64,000 nucleotides of DNA from Halomonas sp. GD1P12 (GTDB lineage Bacteria > Pseudomonadota > Gammaproteobacteria > Pseudomonadales > Halomonadaceae), in NCBI RefSeq assembly GCF_025725645.1, contig NZ_CP107007.1:1736001-1800000 (forward strand), in the 5' to 3' direction. Shown in pieces: positions 34,803 to 44,145 of the stretch (position 1 is the stretch's first letter; each line of letters begins with the position of its first letter). Both the position numbers and the translations under genes were made by a program. The notes under the pieces are model-generated. The model worked only from the letters and a program-made list of their open reading frames with translations, had not been told where the DNA came from and searched no databases.

Positions 34803-35345
34803 CTAGCGCCAGGCGCTTTGCCAAACCCGCAGTACGCGCTCGGGGTACCAGGTGTTGCCCAAACTGCCGTTGTAGCGGGCAAGCGCTCGGGTAAAATCAC
34901 CGCTCTCGACGGCCAGATAGTGGGCCAGAATCGTGCAGCCGTAGCGAAGGTTGCGGTGGGGGTCGGTCAAATCGTCGATGGGAAGGCCAAGCTCGGCGAC
35001 CCAAAAGGGCATGATCTGCATGAGGCCCGTGGCGCCGGCGGAGGAGACCGCGTCCGGCCGAAAGGCGCTCTCCACCTCGATCAGCGCCAATATCAAACTC
35101 GGCGGAAGCCCGGCGAGCCGAGCCTCCTGATAAAGCCTTGTGAGCAGTGCGTCGCGCTGGCCGGCATCACTAATGAAGCGCGAAAGCGGCGCGTGCATGC
35201 GCGCGGCCCATTGGCGCATCGCGGTGTCCTGATAGGCAGCGCCGTCGAGGGTCGAGCGAAGCGGGGGCTCGGCGGCGCTAACCGCTGGTGCTACCACCAG
35301 ACATAACGCCGCCAGTGTAAGGGCTGATGTAAGCCGCGCCACCAC
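34803..35345 (-). CDS. Lytic murein transglycosylase, SLT domain
   Basis: This 180-residue periplasmic enzyme has a signal peptide (LTSALTLAALCLVVAPAVSAA) followed by an SLT domain. The catalytic glutamate lies in ALIEVESAFRPDAVSSAGATGLMQIMP, the classical ES...GLMQ pattern, and ARYNGSLGNTWYPERVLR holds the GxxxxYP-type end. GTG is the start in the available frame. It cleaves the MurNAc-GlcNAc bond of peptidoglycan. It is short, so it is a soluble single-domain member. It follows proS by 18 bases on the same strand and is probably cotranscribed with it. A stand-alone SLT gene after proS is a layout I associate with Halomonas-like genomes (inference). Confidence 0.88.
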   Translation of the reverse strand: MVARLTSALTLAALCLVVAPAVSAAEPPLRSTLDGAAYQDTAMRQWAARMHAPLSRFISDAGQRDALLTRLYQEARLAGLPPSLILALIEVESAFRPDAVSSAGATGLMQIMPFWVAELGLPIDDLTDPHRNLRYGCTILAHYLAVESGDFTRALARYNGSLGNTWYPERVLRVWQSAWR

Positions 35346-35363
35346 GCTCGCAGCGAGCCTGCG

Positions 35364-37091
35364 TCAGGCGTTCAGGCCGGACTTTTCGCCCAAAAACGCG
35401 ACGATCTGATCTTCGGCGACCATGGTAGCCTCAGCGTCGCGGCGGCCCTTGTACTCGAGCTCGCCGTTATCCAGGCTGCGATCGCCGATCACGATGCGGT
35501 GAGGTACGCCCATCAGCTCCAGGTCGGCGAATTTCACCCCCGGGCGCGTATCGCGGTCGTCCAGCAGTACGTCGAAGCCGGCGTTGGTCAGCGTTTGGTG
35601 GAGCGCTTCAGAGGCTTCGCGCACGCGCTGGGACTTGTGCGCGTTCATCGGCACCAGCGCCACGTTGAACGGCGCGATGGCGTCAGGCCAGATGATGCCG
35701 GCATCGTCGTGGTTCTGCTCGATCGCGGCGGCCACCACGCGAGTGATGCCGATACCGTAGCAGCCCATCCACGGGTGCAGGGTCTTGCCGCTGTCGCCGA
35801 GCACCTTGGCGTCCATCGCCTCGGAGTATTTGGTGCCGAGCTGAAACACGTGACCGACCTCGATGCCGCGCTTGATCGAGAGCGTACCGTGACCGTCCGG
35901 CGACGGGTCGCCTTCGACCACGTTGCGCAGATCCGCCGCTTGGGGCAGCGCCAGATCGCGCTCCCAGTTGATGCCGAAGTAGTGCTTACCTTCGATATTG
36001 GCGCCGGCGCCAAAGTCCGACATCAGCGCAACGCTATGATCGACGATGATCGGCATATCGAGATTCACCGGGCCGAGTGAGCCAAAGCCCGCGCCAGCGG
36101 CGGCGCGAATTTCCTCTTCGCTGCCCATGGTGAGCGGGGCGAAAACCTCGGGCAAATTCTCCGCCTTGACCTCATTGAGCTCGTGATCGCCGCGCACCAA
36201 CAGTGCGATCAGCCCACCGTTGGCAGCGCGCACGATCAGCGTCTTGACGGTTTTCTCGATCGCCAAGCCGTGCTGTTCGACCAGCGCGGCGATGGTTTTG
36301 GCGTTGGGCGTATCGACCAGGTGCATCTCCTGGCTGGGTGCTTCGCGCTTGGCATCGCTACCCAGCGGCGCCGCCAGTGCCTCGGCCTTTTCCATGTTGG
36401 CGGCGTAGTCGGAGCCGTTGGAGAAGACGATGTCGTCCTCGCCGGAGTCGGCCAGCACGTGGAATTCATGCGAACCAGTGCCGCCGATCGAGCCGTTATC
36501 GGCGATCACCGGGCGAAAATCGAGCCCCAGGCGAGTGAAGATGCGCGTGTAGGCGTCATACATGGCCTGGTAGGTATCGGCCAGCGACGCTTCGTCGGCG
36601 TGGAAGGAGTAGGCGTCCTTCATGATGAACTCGCGCGAGCGCATTACGCCAAAGCGCGGGCGAATCTCGTCGCGAAACTTGGTTTGAATCTGATAGAAGT
36701 TGATCGGCAGCTGCTTGTAGCTCGACACCTCGCGGCGCACCAGATCGGTGATCACCTCTTCGTGGGTCGGGCCAACGCAGTAGTCGCGCTCGTGGCGATC
36801 CTTGACGCGCAAAAGCTCCGGGCCGTACTGCTCCCAGCGGCCGGACTCCTGCCATAGATCCGCCGGCTGTACCGCGGGCATCAGCACTTCCTGGCCGCCG
36901 GCGCGGTTCATCTCTTCGCGCACGATCCGCTCGACCTTGCGCAGCGTGCGAAGCCCCAAGGGTAGCCAGGTATAGAGGCCCGAGGTCAAACGACGGATCA
37001 TGCCGGCGCGCAGCATCAGTTGATGACTCACGACCTCCGCATCGGCCGGGGTCTCTTTCAAGGTGGCAATCAGTAGTTGGCTGGCGCGCAT
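35364..37091 (-). CDS. proS: Prolyl-tRNA synthetase
   Basis: This 575-residue class II synthetase is of bacterial type. It starts [46 protein letters not shown], the ProS start, with AAGGAAG upstream of ATG 37091. The frame stays open upstream but without a ribosome site. The TxE-type substrate motif is in [14 protein letters not shown], and motif 3 and the C-terminal anticodon domain ([30 protein letters not shown]) are intact. The YbaK-like editing insertion spans about 230-390 ([23 protein letters not shown] onward), so it should hydrolyse alanyl-tRNA-Pro in cis. It charges tRNA-Pro in the cytosol. Confidence 0.96.
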   Translation of the reverse strand: MRASQLLIATLKETPADAEVVSHQLMLRAGMIRRLTSGLYTWLPLGLRTLRKVERIVREEMNRAGGQEVLMPAVQPADLWQESGRWEQYGPELLRVKDRHERDYCVGPTHEEVITDLVRREVSSYKQLPINFYQIQTKFRDEIRPRFGVMRSREFIMKDAYSFHADEASLADTYQAMYDAYTRIFTRLGLDFRPVIADNGSIGGTGSHEFHVLADSGEDDIVFSNGSDYAANMEKAEALAAPLGSDAKREAPSQEMHLVDTPNAKTIAALVEQHGLAIEKTVKTLIVRAANGGLIALLVRGDHELNEVKAENLPEVFAPLTMGSEEEIRAAAGAGFGSLGPVNLDMPIIVDHSVALMSDFGAGANIEGKHYFGINWERDLALPQAADLRNVVEGDPSPDGHGTLSIKRGIEVGHVFQLGTKYSEAMDAKVLGDSGKTLHPWMGCYGIGITRVVAAAIEQNHDDAGIIWPDAIAPFNVALVPMNAHKSQRVREASEALHQTLTNAGFDVLLDDRDTRPGVKFADLELMGVPHRIVIGDRSLDNGELEYKGRRDAEATMVAEDQIVAFLGEKSGLNA

Positions 37092-37357
37092 GAGCGTGAA
37101 ACTTCCTTTTGAGTCGGTAATACGTAAAACGTGGCGATCGAAATAGCGTAACGCGGCGCTGTGAGGCGCTTTCAAGCGTTGAATGATTGCATTGTACGAG
37201 CACGCGGTAAAGCCGGCAAAATTAACCCCGCCGCTCCGGCGCCGGATGCAATCGTGCTAGACTCCGCCGCTTCAAGGGGTATAACCGACCCGGCGCGCGC
37301 TCGAATGAAGGCGCTTTTCTCGCTTGGGGTCACCATCACTTTTAAGGAAGGGAATCG

Positions 37358-37792
37358 ATGAAGCAGCTCAAACGTCGTGGTGCAAGCATTGCTTTGGTGG
37401 GAAGTCTCGTCGTGAGCATGAGCGGCTGCGGTACGCTGTTTCATCCCGAGCGCAAGGGCCAGCTCAGCGGCAATGTCGACCCGGTGGTCGCTATCGCCAA
37501 CGGCGTTGGGCTTCTGTTTTTCATTCTGCCCGGCGTCATTGCCTACGCGGTGGATTTCTCCAACGGTACGATTTATCTCCCGAGCAATACCAGCGCCTCC
37601 ATCGATACCTTCACGCTCGACGACACCTCGGATCTTGCCTCGCTCGAGCGGATTCTTTCCGACAAGGCCGGCCAGCCGGTCGATCTGCACAACGAATTGA
37701 TGATCATGGAGGAGGTGGAAAGCCTCGACGAGGCGCTTGCCATGGTGCGCATGTCCGGCGTCCACGATAGCGAGCGCCTAGGCGTTCTTTGA
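37358..37792 (+). CDS. Putative lipoprotein (YceK-like)
   Basis: A 144-residue protein. The lipoprotein signal ends MSGC (C24), and the mature region starts GTLFHPERKGQLSGNVDPVVAIANG. A hydrophobic stretch (VGLLFFILPGVIAYAVDF, residues about 50-68) is a probable membrane-inserted segment, followed by NGTIYLP and an acidic C-terminus. AAGGAAGGG precedes ATG. The layout matches a small lipoprotein group in Pseudomonas and Halomonas that resembles YceK. No function is known. The gene is divergent from proS and ends 21 bases before the convergent BenE gene. Confidence 0.7.
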   Translation: MKQLKRRGASIALVGSLVVSMSGCGTLFHPERKGQLSGNVDPVVAIANGVGLLFFILPGVIAYAVDFSNGTIYLPSNTSASIDTFTLDDTSDLASLERILSDKAGQPVDLHNELMIMEEVESLDEALAMVRMSGVHDSERLGVL

Positions 37793-37813
37793 TCGCCGGT
37801 TGATTCTCCGGTC

Positions 37814-39016
37814 TCAGGCGCGCTCGCGGGGTCTGGTCAACTTCAGGGTGATGAGCCCAAGGAGCAGTCCCCAGAAAGCGCTGCCGATCCCCAACAGGCT
37901 GACACTCGATGCGGTCAGCAAAAACGTTACGATGGCCGCGTCGCGCTCTGCGGCGTTGGCAAAGGCACCGGCCAGCCCGCCGCTAAGCGTACCCAGCAGC
38001 GCAATGCCGGCCAGCGCCACGATCAGTGCCTGGGGCAGGGCGTTGAAGAGCCCGGTGACCGTCGCGCCGAATAGCCCCATCACCAGATAGAACGCGCCGG
38101 CCGCCGCACCCGCCGCATAGCGCCTTCGCATGTCGGCGTGGGCGTCCGGGCCAATGCAGACCGCCGCGCTGATCGCCGCCATGTTCAGGGCAAAACCGCC
38201 CAACGGGGCCAGCGCCATCGTGGCCGCCCCGGTCCAGCCCATCAGCGCCGAACCGTTGGGCTGATAGCCCGCCGCTCTCAGTACCGCCACCCCAGGCAGG
38301 TTCTGGGTCGCCATGGTGATGATGAAAAGCGGAATGCCGACGCCGATCAGCGTCGTTGGCGCAAACGCGGGAGCGGTGAAGGCAGGGGCGGCCGGCGTCA
38401 GTGGAATGCTGCCCGCGTCGACCTGACCCAGCATCACCGCGGCAACGAGCCCTACCAATAGCACACCCGGGACCGCCAGCGCCGGCCAGAACCGGCGCCC
38501 GATCACCCAAGCAACGAGCATGATCATCGGCAGCATCCACTGGCTCTGCATGACCCCGAAAAGTTCCAGCCCGAATCGCAGCAAGATACCCGCCAGCAGC
38601 GCCTGGGCAATCGCGTTGGGAATGTGGCGCATCAGCCGCTCGAATAGTCCCGTGACCCCGCATAGCGTGATCAAAAGCGCTGAAAAAAGAAACGCCCCGA
38701 TTGCCTCGTCCATTGGCACGCCCGGCAAGCTCGTGACCAGAAACGCCGCGCCCGGCGTCGACCAGGCGGTCAGTAGCGGCATGCGGTAGTAAAGCGACAG
38801 CCCGAGCGTGGTTAGCCCCATGCCGATTCCCAGCGCCCAGAGCCAGGAGCTAATCTGCGCCGCTGTCGCCCCCGCCGCCTCGGCGGCCTGAAACACGATT
38901 GCCGCGGAGCTTGTGTAGCTGATGACGACCGCGACCAGCCCCGCCGTTACGGTCGAAAAACTCGTATCGCGCCAGAGCGAGAAGCGGTAAGGCTGACTGT
39001 TTTCTGAGGTGGACAT
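37814..39016 (-). CDS. BenE family benzoate/H+ symporter-like transporter
   Basis: A 400-residue protein with about 12 hydrophobic helices. Typical BenE stretches are SSAAIVFQAAEAAGATAAQISSWLWALGIGMGL near the start, TAWSTPGAAFLV, TMATQNLPGVAVLRAAGYQPNG and GGFALNMAAISAAVC. ATG at 39016 gives the start MSTSENSQPYRFSLWRDTSF. BenE is a benzoate importer in Acinetobacter; many homologues have other or unknown substrates. No benzoate-degradation gene is nearby. It converges with the lipoprotein gene and follows the amidase gene on the same strand after a terminator, so it has its own promoter. Confidence 0.88.
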   Translation of the reverse strand: MSTSENSQPYRFSLWRDTSFSTVTAGLVAVVISYTSSAAIVFQAAEAAGATAAQISSWLWALGIGMGLTTLGLSLYYRMPLLTAWSTPGAAFLVTSLPGVPMDEAIGAFLFSALLITLCGVTGLFERLMRHIPNAIAQALLAGILLRFGLELFGVMQSQWMLPMIMLVAWVIGRRFWPALAVPGVLLVGLVAAVMLGQVDAGSIPLTPAAPAFTAPAFAPTTLIGVGIPLFIITMATQNLPGVAVLRAAGYQPNGSALMGWTGAATMALAPLGGFALNMAAISAAVCIGPDAHADMRRRYAAGAAAGAFYLVMGLFGATVTGLFNALPQALIVALAGIALLGTLSGGLAGAFANAAERDAAIVTFLLTASSVSLLGIGSAFWGLLLGLITLKLTRPRERA

Positions 39017-39143
39017 GGGTGGCCCCGATTGCAATTGAACGTTATAACGCACAAACGCGACGTTACCACCGTGCGCTATAGCGCACAATGGCCAGCAGAG
39101 GCGACCAGATGGCTTACAGCAGGTAAACGAGGAAAAAGACGCC

Positions 39144-39173
39144 AAAAAAACAAGCGCCGCCCCAAGGCGGCGC
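39144..39173 (-). terminator. Rho-independent terminator of the amidase gene
   Basis: On the minus strand an 8-bp GC stem (GCGCCGCC/GGCGGCGC, 39154-39161 and 39166-39173) with a four-base loop leads to a T-run (A at 39144-39150 on the plus strand), eight bases beyond the amidase stop. Confidence 0.9.
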
Positions 39174-39180
39174 CGGGCGA

Positions 39181-40599
39181 TCAACCGGCCCTATGTGACG
39201 GGTCAGGAATGCTTGGAAAGCGAGTGGGATGGCGCTTCATGTAAGCGTGGCAGGCTCTGAGCACGCGTACATCGTCGTACTTGCCGCCGGCGAGTTGAAA
39301 GCCCACGGGCAGGCCCTCACTGGTGAAGCCGCAGGGCACGGAGGCCGCCGGCTGCTGGCTAAGGTTGAATGGGTAGCTAAACGAGGCCCACTCTTCCCAG
39401 TCGCGCATGTCGCTTCCCGGCGGCACCTCGTGATTGATCTCGAAAGGCGAGAGCGTCACCGACGGCGTCATCAACAGGTGATACTCGCGGTTGAAGTGCT
39501 CCAGGCGCTGGGTGATGTAGGCGCGCTCGTTGAGTGCGCGGAAAAACTCCAGCGCCGTCCAGCCTTCGGCTTCCTTGGCATTGGCGACCAGCCCCGGGTC
39601 CAAAAGCTCGCGGTGCTTGTCATCGAGCTGCTCCCACTGGTGAAGCGAGGCGGTGAACCAGAGCTTTCTGAAGGTATCGATGGCCGGTGTCAGCCCCGGG
39701 TCGACCTCGACCACTTCGGCGCCGAGCTCGGCAAGCGCGTTGGCGGCCTCGCGTACCTTGTCGGCGATCTGCGGGTCGACCGATGCATAGCCAAGATCAG
39801 GCGAGTAGCCGATTCGCAGGCCTTCCAGGCTTTTGCCGAGATCCTCGCCCCAGCAGTCGGGCTGGCCGCGGGTGGCGTAGGGGTCGTGGTAGTCGTAGCG
39901 GCCGATGACGTTGAGCATCGCCACCGAGTCTTCCACTGAGCGGGTGATCGTGCCCAGATGCGAAAGGCTCGGCTCCTTGGCCGGCGGCCACTGCGGCACC
40001 CAGCCGTAGCTCGGTTTGAAGCCGAAGGTGCCCGTGAAGGCGGCAGGGATACGAATCGAGCCGCCGGAATCGCCGCCCTGGTGCAGCACCCCCATGTTCA
40101 GCGCCGCCGCCGCCGCCGCGCCGCCGGAGGAGCCACCGGCAGTAAGCCTTGTATCCCAGGGGTTGCTGGTGGCGCCGAACACGCGGTTGTCGGTCACCGC
40201 TTTCCAGCCAAACTCCGGCGTGTTGGTCTTGCCCAGAATGATCGCGCCGGCCTCGCGCAGCATGCGCGCCGGCGGGCAGTCGGTGTCGCACAGCGCTTTC
40301 GAGGTGGTCAGCGACCCTTCCCGGCAGGGCATCCCTGCGACCTGCGCGAGATCCTTCATCGATACCGGCACGCCGTCGATCGGGCTTAGCGGTTTGCCCT
40401 GACCCCAGCGGCGCGCGGAGGTCTTGGCCGCGCTTTCGGCGCCTTCACGGTCGACGTGCACATAAGCGTTCACCTGGTCGTTGAAACGCTCGATACGCTC
40501 GAGGGCGGCACGGGTGGCTTCCAGCGGCGACGCCTGCTTATCTTGATAAAGCGTACGCAGGGAGTTGGCGTCCATCAGGCCTAGATCGGTTTCGCTCAC
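39181..40599 (-). CDS. Amidase signature family hydrolase
   Basis: This 472-residue enzyme has the Ser-cisSer-Lys triad of the family: K82 in PVSMKDLA, S157 in TAGGSSGGAAA and the nucleophile S181 in GDSGGSIRIP. The chain length fits. The N-terminus (MDANSLRTLYQDKQASPLEATRAALERIERFN) is the usual helical cap. It hydrolyses carboxamides, but the substrate class (aryl amides, carbamates, amino-acid amides) is not set by these motifs. A divergent XRE-cupin regulator starts 160 bases away and may control it. It shares a strand with the downstream BenE gene, separated by a strong terminator. Confidence 0.9.
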   Translation of the reverse strand: MSETDLGLMDANSLRTLYQDKQASPLEATRAALERIERFNDQVNAYVHVDREGAESAAKTSARRWGQGKPLSPIDGVPVSMKDLAQVAGMPCREGSLTTSKALCDTDCPPARMLREAGAIILGKTNTPEFGWKAVTDNRVFGATSNPWDTRLTAGGSSGGAAAAAALNMGVLHQGGDSGGSIRIPAAFTGTFGFKPSYGWVPQWPPAKEPSLSHLGTITRSVEDSVAMLNVIGRYDYHDPYATRGQPDCWGEDLGKSLEGLRIGYSPDLGYASVDPQIADKVREAANALAELGAEVVEVDPGLTPAIDTFRKLWFTASLHQWEQLDDKHRELLDPGLVANAKEAEGWTALEFFRALNERAYITQRLEHFNREYHLLMTPSVTLSPFEINHEVPPGSDMRDWEEWASFSYPFNLSQQPAASVPCGFTSEGLPVGFQLAGGKYDDVRVLRACHAYMKRHPTRFPSIPDPSHRAG

Positions 40600-40759
40600 G
40601 GTAGCTCCTTGTCGATTGTCGTCCTTGGGTGACGCCGCTTGGGGGGCTCCTCAAGCGTCAAGTCGCTGTAAGCCTAGGCAACGAACGCATTAGCTGCAAA
40701 ACTTGCGCTTTTGATTCTCATCCACGCCCTGCGTACTCGGGGCATGTCAGGAGCCCTGG

Positions 40760-41347
40760 ATGGCAAGCCCACCGACGCCGATCGCCGCGCACGTTACCCA
40801 TACCGTCAAACGCCTTCGCCGCGAGCGGGCGTGGAGTCTGGACCGCGCCGCGGTCGAAACCGGCGTGAGCAAGGCGATGCTCGGTCAAATCGAGCGGGGG
40901 GAGTCGAGCCCAACGGTCTCGACGCTTTGGAAGATCGCCAGCGGCTTTCGCGTGTCGTTTTCGAGTCTTTTTGACAGTGGCGCGGCGACTCGTGAGGCGC
41001 TCGAGTGCGACCAGCACGTGCCAGTGTGGGGGGAGGATAGCGTGGGCATGCAGGCGCGGCTGCTGTTTCCCTTCGATCCGCTGTTGGGTTTCGAGATGTT
41101 CATGATCGAACTCGCCCCCCACGCGTTGAGCGAGTCCGCCCCGCACGCCGCCGGCGTGGTCGAGCATATCGTGGTGGTGGAAGGCGAGCTTCAGTTTTGT
41201 CTGGACGGGCAGTGGCAGTCCCTGAAAGAGGGCGAGGGGCTGCGCTTTTTAGCCGACCGGCCCCACGCCATGCGCAACGCTACCGAAAAGCGGCTGCGCT
41301 TTCACGATGTGATCCACTACCTGCCGGGCGCGGCGTCCGGCAACTGA
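40760..41347 (+). CDS. XRE-family transcriptional regulator with cupin domain
   Basis: A 195-residue protein. The N-terminal helix-turn-helix is [56 protein letters not shown] (residues about 14-69). The cupin domain follows, with [48 protein letters not shown] at 130-175, including the His and Glu of a beta-barrel. This regulator type senses a small ligand and controls adjacent catabolic or transport genes. CAGGAG precedes the ATG. It is divergent from the amidase gene. Its last 31 bases overlap the end of the convergent endonuclease IV gene. Confidence 0.88.
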   Translation: MASPPTPIAAHVTHTVKRLRRERAWSLDRAAVETGVSKAMLGQIERGESSPTVSTLWKIASGFRVSFSSLFDSGAATREALECDQHVPVWGEDSVGMQARLLFPFDPLLGFEMFMIELAPHALSESAPHAAGVVEHIVVVEGELQFCLDGQWQSLKEGEGLRFLADRPHAMRNATEKRLRFHDVIHYLPGAASGN

Positions 41348-42177
41348 GCGCGCAGCCAGCGGATCTCCTCGGGCCAGTTTGCCGGCTCGACGGTTTCGAG
41401 AATCAAGGGGATGCCGTCGGTGCGTTCATCCTGAATGATGGTGATAAACGCCTCCAGGCCGATATTGCCCTTGCCCAGGCTATGGTGGCGATCCACGCGG
41501 CTTCCAAACTCGCTCTTGGCGTCGTTCAGGTGCATGCCGCACAGATACTCGAACCCCACCACGCTTCCCAGCTCGTCGAGGGTCTGCTCGGTCGCCCGGG
41601 CGCCGCGCAGATCGTAACCGGCGGCGAAGGCGTGGCAGGTGTCGATGCACACGCCGACCCGGCTTTTATCCTCGACGTGCTCGATGATGGTGGCGAGATC
41701 CTCGAAGCGCCAACCCAGATTCGTGCCTTGCCCGGCGGTGTTTTCGATCACCGCGGTGACGCCCTGGGTTTGATCGAGTGCCAGGTTGACGGATTCGGCG
41801 ATACGCAGCAGACAGTCGCGCTCGCTGATCTTTTTCAGAAAGCTTCCTGGATGAAAATTCAACAGCGAAAGCCCTAGCTGCTCGCAGCGCTGCATTTCGT
41901 CGAGAAACGCCGCGCGGGACTTCTCGAGGCCTTCGGCTTCCGGGTGACCCAGGTTGATCAGGTAGCTGTCGTGGGGAAGGATCTGGTTCGAGGCGAAGCC
42001 GTGCTTTTGGCAAGCCTTCTTGAACGCGCTAATGGCCTCGATGGTCAGGGGTTTGCCTTTCCACTGGCGCTGATTCTTGGTGAATAGCGCAAACGCGTTG
42101 GCGCCGATCTCGACGGCGCGGTGAACGGCCTGATCCGGGCCGCCGGCCGCGCTAACGTGCGCACCGATATACTTCAT
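41317..42177 (-). CDS. nfo: Deoxyribonuclease IV (endonuclease IV)
   Basis: A 286-residue AP-endonuclease with a TIM-barrel zinc site. Its signatures are [11 protein letters not shown] at the start, [42 protein letters not shown] and [25 protein letters not shown]. All the metal-binding His, Glu and Asp motifs of the family are present. It cuts 5' of abasic sites in base-excision repair. The gene starts with ATG in the usual form [18 protein letters not shown] gene starts 798 bases upstream on the same strand with a 42-base gap. The 3' end overlaps the convergent XRE-cupin gene by 31 bases. Confidence 0.94.
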   Translation of the reverse strand: MKYIGAHVSAAGGPDQAVHRAVEIGANAFALFTKNQRQWKGKPLTIEAISAFKKACQKHGFASNQILPHDSYLINLGHPEAEGLEKSRAAFLDEMQRCEQLGLSLLNFHPGSFLKKISERDCLLRIAESVNLALDQTQGVTAVIENTAGQGTNLGWRFEDLATIIEHVEDKSRVGVCIDTCHAFAAGYDLRGARATEQTLDELGSVVGFEYLCGMHLNDAKSEFGSRVDRHHSLGKGNIGLEAFITIIQDERTDGIPLILETVEPANWPEEIRWLRAQLPDAAPGR

Positions 42178-42219
42178 GACAACTTCCCGAGGTCTGCGAG
42201 TGTAACGCTATTATGCCGG

Positions 42220-42975
42220 TTAACGCTGATCCAAAAAACGCTTGAACGTTTCCGGCTGGTCGGTGATCGCGCTCGAGACCCCCCAGGCCCAGCGGGGCTC
42301 GAAGGCGCTCGGGTCGTTGGGGGTGTAGCAGAGCACCTTATAGCCCGCCTCGACCATCGCCATGGCCTGGGAGCGCTTGAGCCGCGTCCAGTCCGGGTGA
42401 ACGCTGAATGCCTCGAGCTCTTCACACAGCGTTTGCCAGCGCGCGGGCGTGGCGCCGAACAGCACACCAAGGGCCAGGCGGTCGGGGCCGGCAAGCGTTC
42501 GGCAGCGCCTGAGCGCCTTTTCATCGAACGAGGAGACGATACGCCGCTCGGCGGGGATTCGCTCCATCAGCGGCGGCAGCGCCGCATCGACCAGCGCATT
42601 GGCGTCGCGGCCCTTGTTGACCTTGATCTCGAGATTCACGCCCATGCCGAGCTCGTCGAGAAGCGCGAGCATCTCGTCAAGCGTCGCCATTTTCTCACCG
42701 GCGTAGCGGTCGCAAAACCAGCCGCCCACGTCGAGCGCCCTGGCGCTTTGCAGGCTAAGCTTGGAAAGCTCGCCGCGCCCGTCGGAGCAGCGGCGAACGT
42801 CCTGGTCGTGCCAGATGACCGGCGTGGCGTCGCCCAAAAGCTGCACGTCGAGCTCGACCCAGGTAGCGCCGGCATCAAACGCGGCGCGTACTGCCGCTAG
42901 CGTATTTTCCGGGGCGGCAGCCGAGTAGCCGCGGTGGGCGACGAGCGCCGGTAACAAAATGCCGGGGTGCGACAT
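42220..42975 (-). CDS. Glycerophosphodiester phosphodiesterase
   Basis: A 251-residue GDPD-family enzyme. The catalytic and metal residues are visible: H14 in VAHRGYSAAAPENTLAA, E41 and D43 in WVELDVQ, and H56 in VIWHDQD. No signal peptide, so it is cytosolic and UgpQ-like in size. It cuts glycerophosphodiesters to glycerol-3-phosphate and an alcohol. Glycerol-3-phosphate dehydrogenase (GlpD) and GlpR are encoded 5-7 kb away, but not in one operon. It lies upstream of nfo on the same strand with a 42-base gap, so the two may be cotranscribed. Confidence 0.9.
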   Translation of the reverse strand: MSHPGILLPALVAHRGYSAAAPENTLAAVRAAFDAGATWVELDVQLLGDATPVIWHDQDVRRCSDGRGELSKLSLQSARALDVGGWFCDRYAGEKMATLDEMLALLDELGMGVNLEIKVNKGRDANALVDAALPPLMERIPAERRIVSSFDEKALRRCRTLAGPDRLALGVLFGATPARWQTLCEELEAFSVHPDWTRLKRSQAMAMVEAGYKVLCYTPNDPSAFEPRWAWGVSSAITDQPETFKRFLDQR

Positions 42976-43113
42976 GGGAATTCACCGAGTGCTGGTTGAA
43001 AACGCTCAGTCTAGCATGGGCGTATGACAACCCAATGGCACCGCTTGATTTATAACGGTTAACGCGGTTGGATGACGCTCTTTAGCCGTTCACTCACACA
43101 GGAGAAAGTGGTC

Positions 43114-44091
43114 ATGGCCAAGCGGATCGAGTTTGCAACAACCGGCGGCTCAGACGTGCTCGAGCTCAAGGAGGTCGACGTCAAGGCGCCGGGCAAGGGC
43201 GAGGTGCGCATCGCCAATAAGGCGGTGGGGCTCAACTTCATCGATATCTATTTTCGTACCGGACTCTATCCCGCGCCCGGCATGCCCTCGGGGCTGGGCA
43301 CCGAAGGCGCCGGCGTGGTAGACGCGGTGGGTGAGGGCGTAAGTCACTTGAAAGAGGGCGACCGGGTCGCCTACGCCCAGGGCCCGCTGGGGGCCTACGC
43401 CGAGCTGCACACGCTGCCCGCCGACAAGGTCGTAAAGCTCCCCGACGGTATCGACTTCGAAACCGCCGCGGCGAGTATGCTCAAGGGCCTGACGGTGCAG
43501 TATTTGCTGCGCCAGACCTATGAGCTCAAGGGGGGTGAGACCATTTTGTTTCATGCCGCTGCCGGTGGCGTGGGCTCCATCGCCTGTCAATGGGCCAGGG
43601 CGCTGGGCGTAAAGCTGATCGGTACCGTGAGCTCAAACGAGAAAGCCGCGCTTGCCGAGAAAAACGGCGCCCGGGCGACGATCAACTACTCGAAAGAGAA
43701 CGTGGTCGAGCGGGTGCGCGAACTCACCGGTGGCCAGATGTGCGACGTGGTCTACGACTCCGTTGGCAAGGATACCTGGGAGACCTCGCTTGATTGTCTG
43801 AAGCCGCGCTCGCTGATGGTCAGCTTCGGTAACGCCTCGGGCCCGGTCGAAGGTGTCAATATCGGCATTCTCAACCAGAAGGGGGCGCTCTATGTCACGC
43901 GCCCGAGCCTCAACGGTTACGCCGACACCCGCGAGCGCCTGGAGCAGATGTGCAGCGAGTTCTTCGAGATGATCGAAAGCGGCAAGATCGACATCGACGT
44001 GGCCAACCGCTATCCGCTGGCAGAGGCCGGCAAGGCTCAGGATGCGCTGCAGTCGCGCCAGACGACCGGCTCGACCATCCTGCTTCCCTGA
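43114..44091 (+). CDS. NADPH:quinone reductase-type zinc-free medium-chain dehydrogenase (QorA-like)
   Basis: A 325-residue protein of quinone-oxidoreductase length. It starts MAKRIEFATTGGSDVLELKEVDV, continues GLNFIDIYFRTGLYP (the QOR sugar-binding pattern, no zinc cysteines), GTEGAGVV, and the nucleotide motif AAAGGVGSIACQWARALG (about 149-166). ATG 43114 follows AGGAGA. The upstream frame begins at 43072 without a ribosome site. It would use NADPH to reduce quinones by one electron or act on other carbonyl substrates. It is a single gene, converging on the TenA-like gene. Confidence 0.9.
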   Translation: MAKRIEFATTGGSDVLELKEVDVKAPGKGEVRIANKAVGLNFIDIYFRTGLYPAPGMPSGLGTEGAGVVDAVGEGVSHLKEGDRVAYAQGPLGAYAELHTLPADKVVKLPDGIDFETAAASMLKGLTVQYLLRQTYELKGGETILFHAAAGGVGSIACQWARALGVKLIGTVSSNEKAALAEKNGARATINYSKENVVERVRELTGGQMCDVVYDSVGKDTWETSLDCLKPRSLMVSFGNASGPVEGVNIGILNQKGALYVTRPSLNGYADTRERLEQMCSEFFEMIESGKIDIDVANRYPLAEAGKAQDALQSRQTTGSTILLP

Positions 44092-44116
44092 ATTCGAACC
44101 TGAAGGCCTGCTTGAT

Positions 44117-44138
44117 GCCACCCCAGAATCGGGGTGGC
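44117..44138. terminator. Hairpin between convergent qor and tenA-like genes
   Basis: GCCACCCC and GGGGTGGC form an 8-bp stem around a six-base loop, between convergent stop codons at 44091 and 44146. No T-run follows, so termination strength is uncertain. Confidence 0.5.
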
Positions 44139-44145
44139 GTATCGA

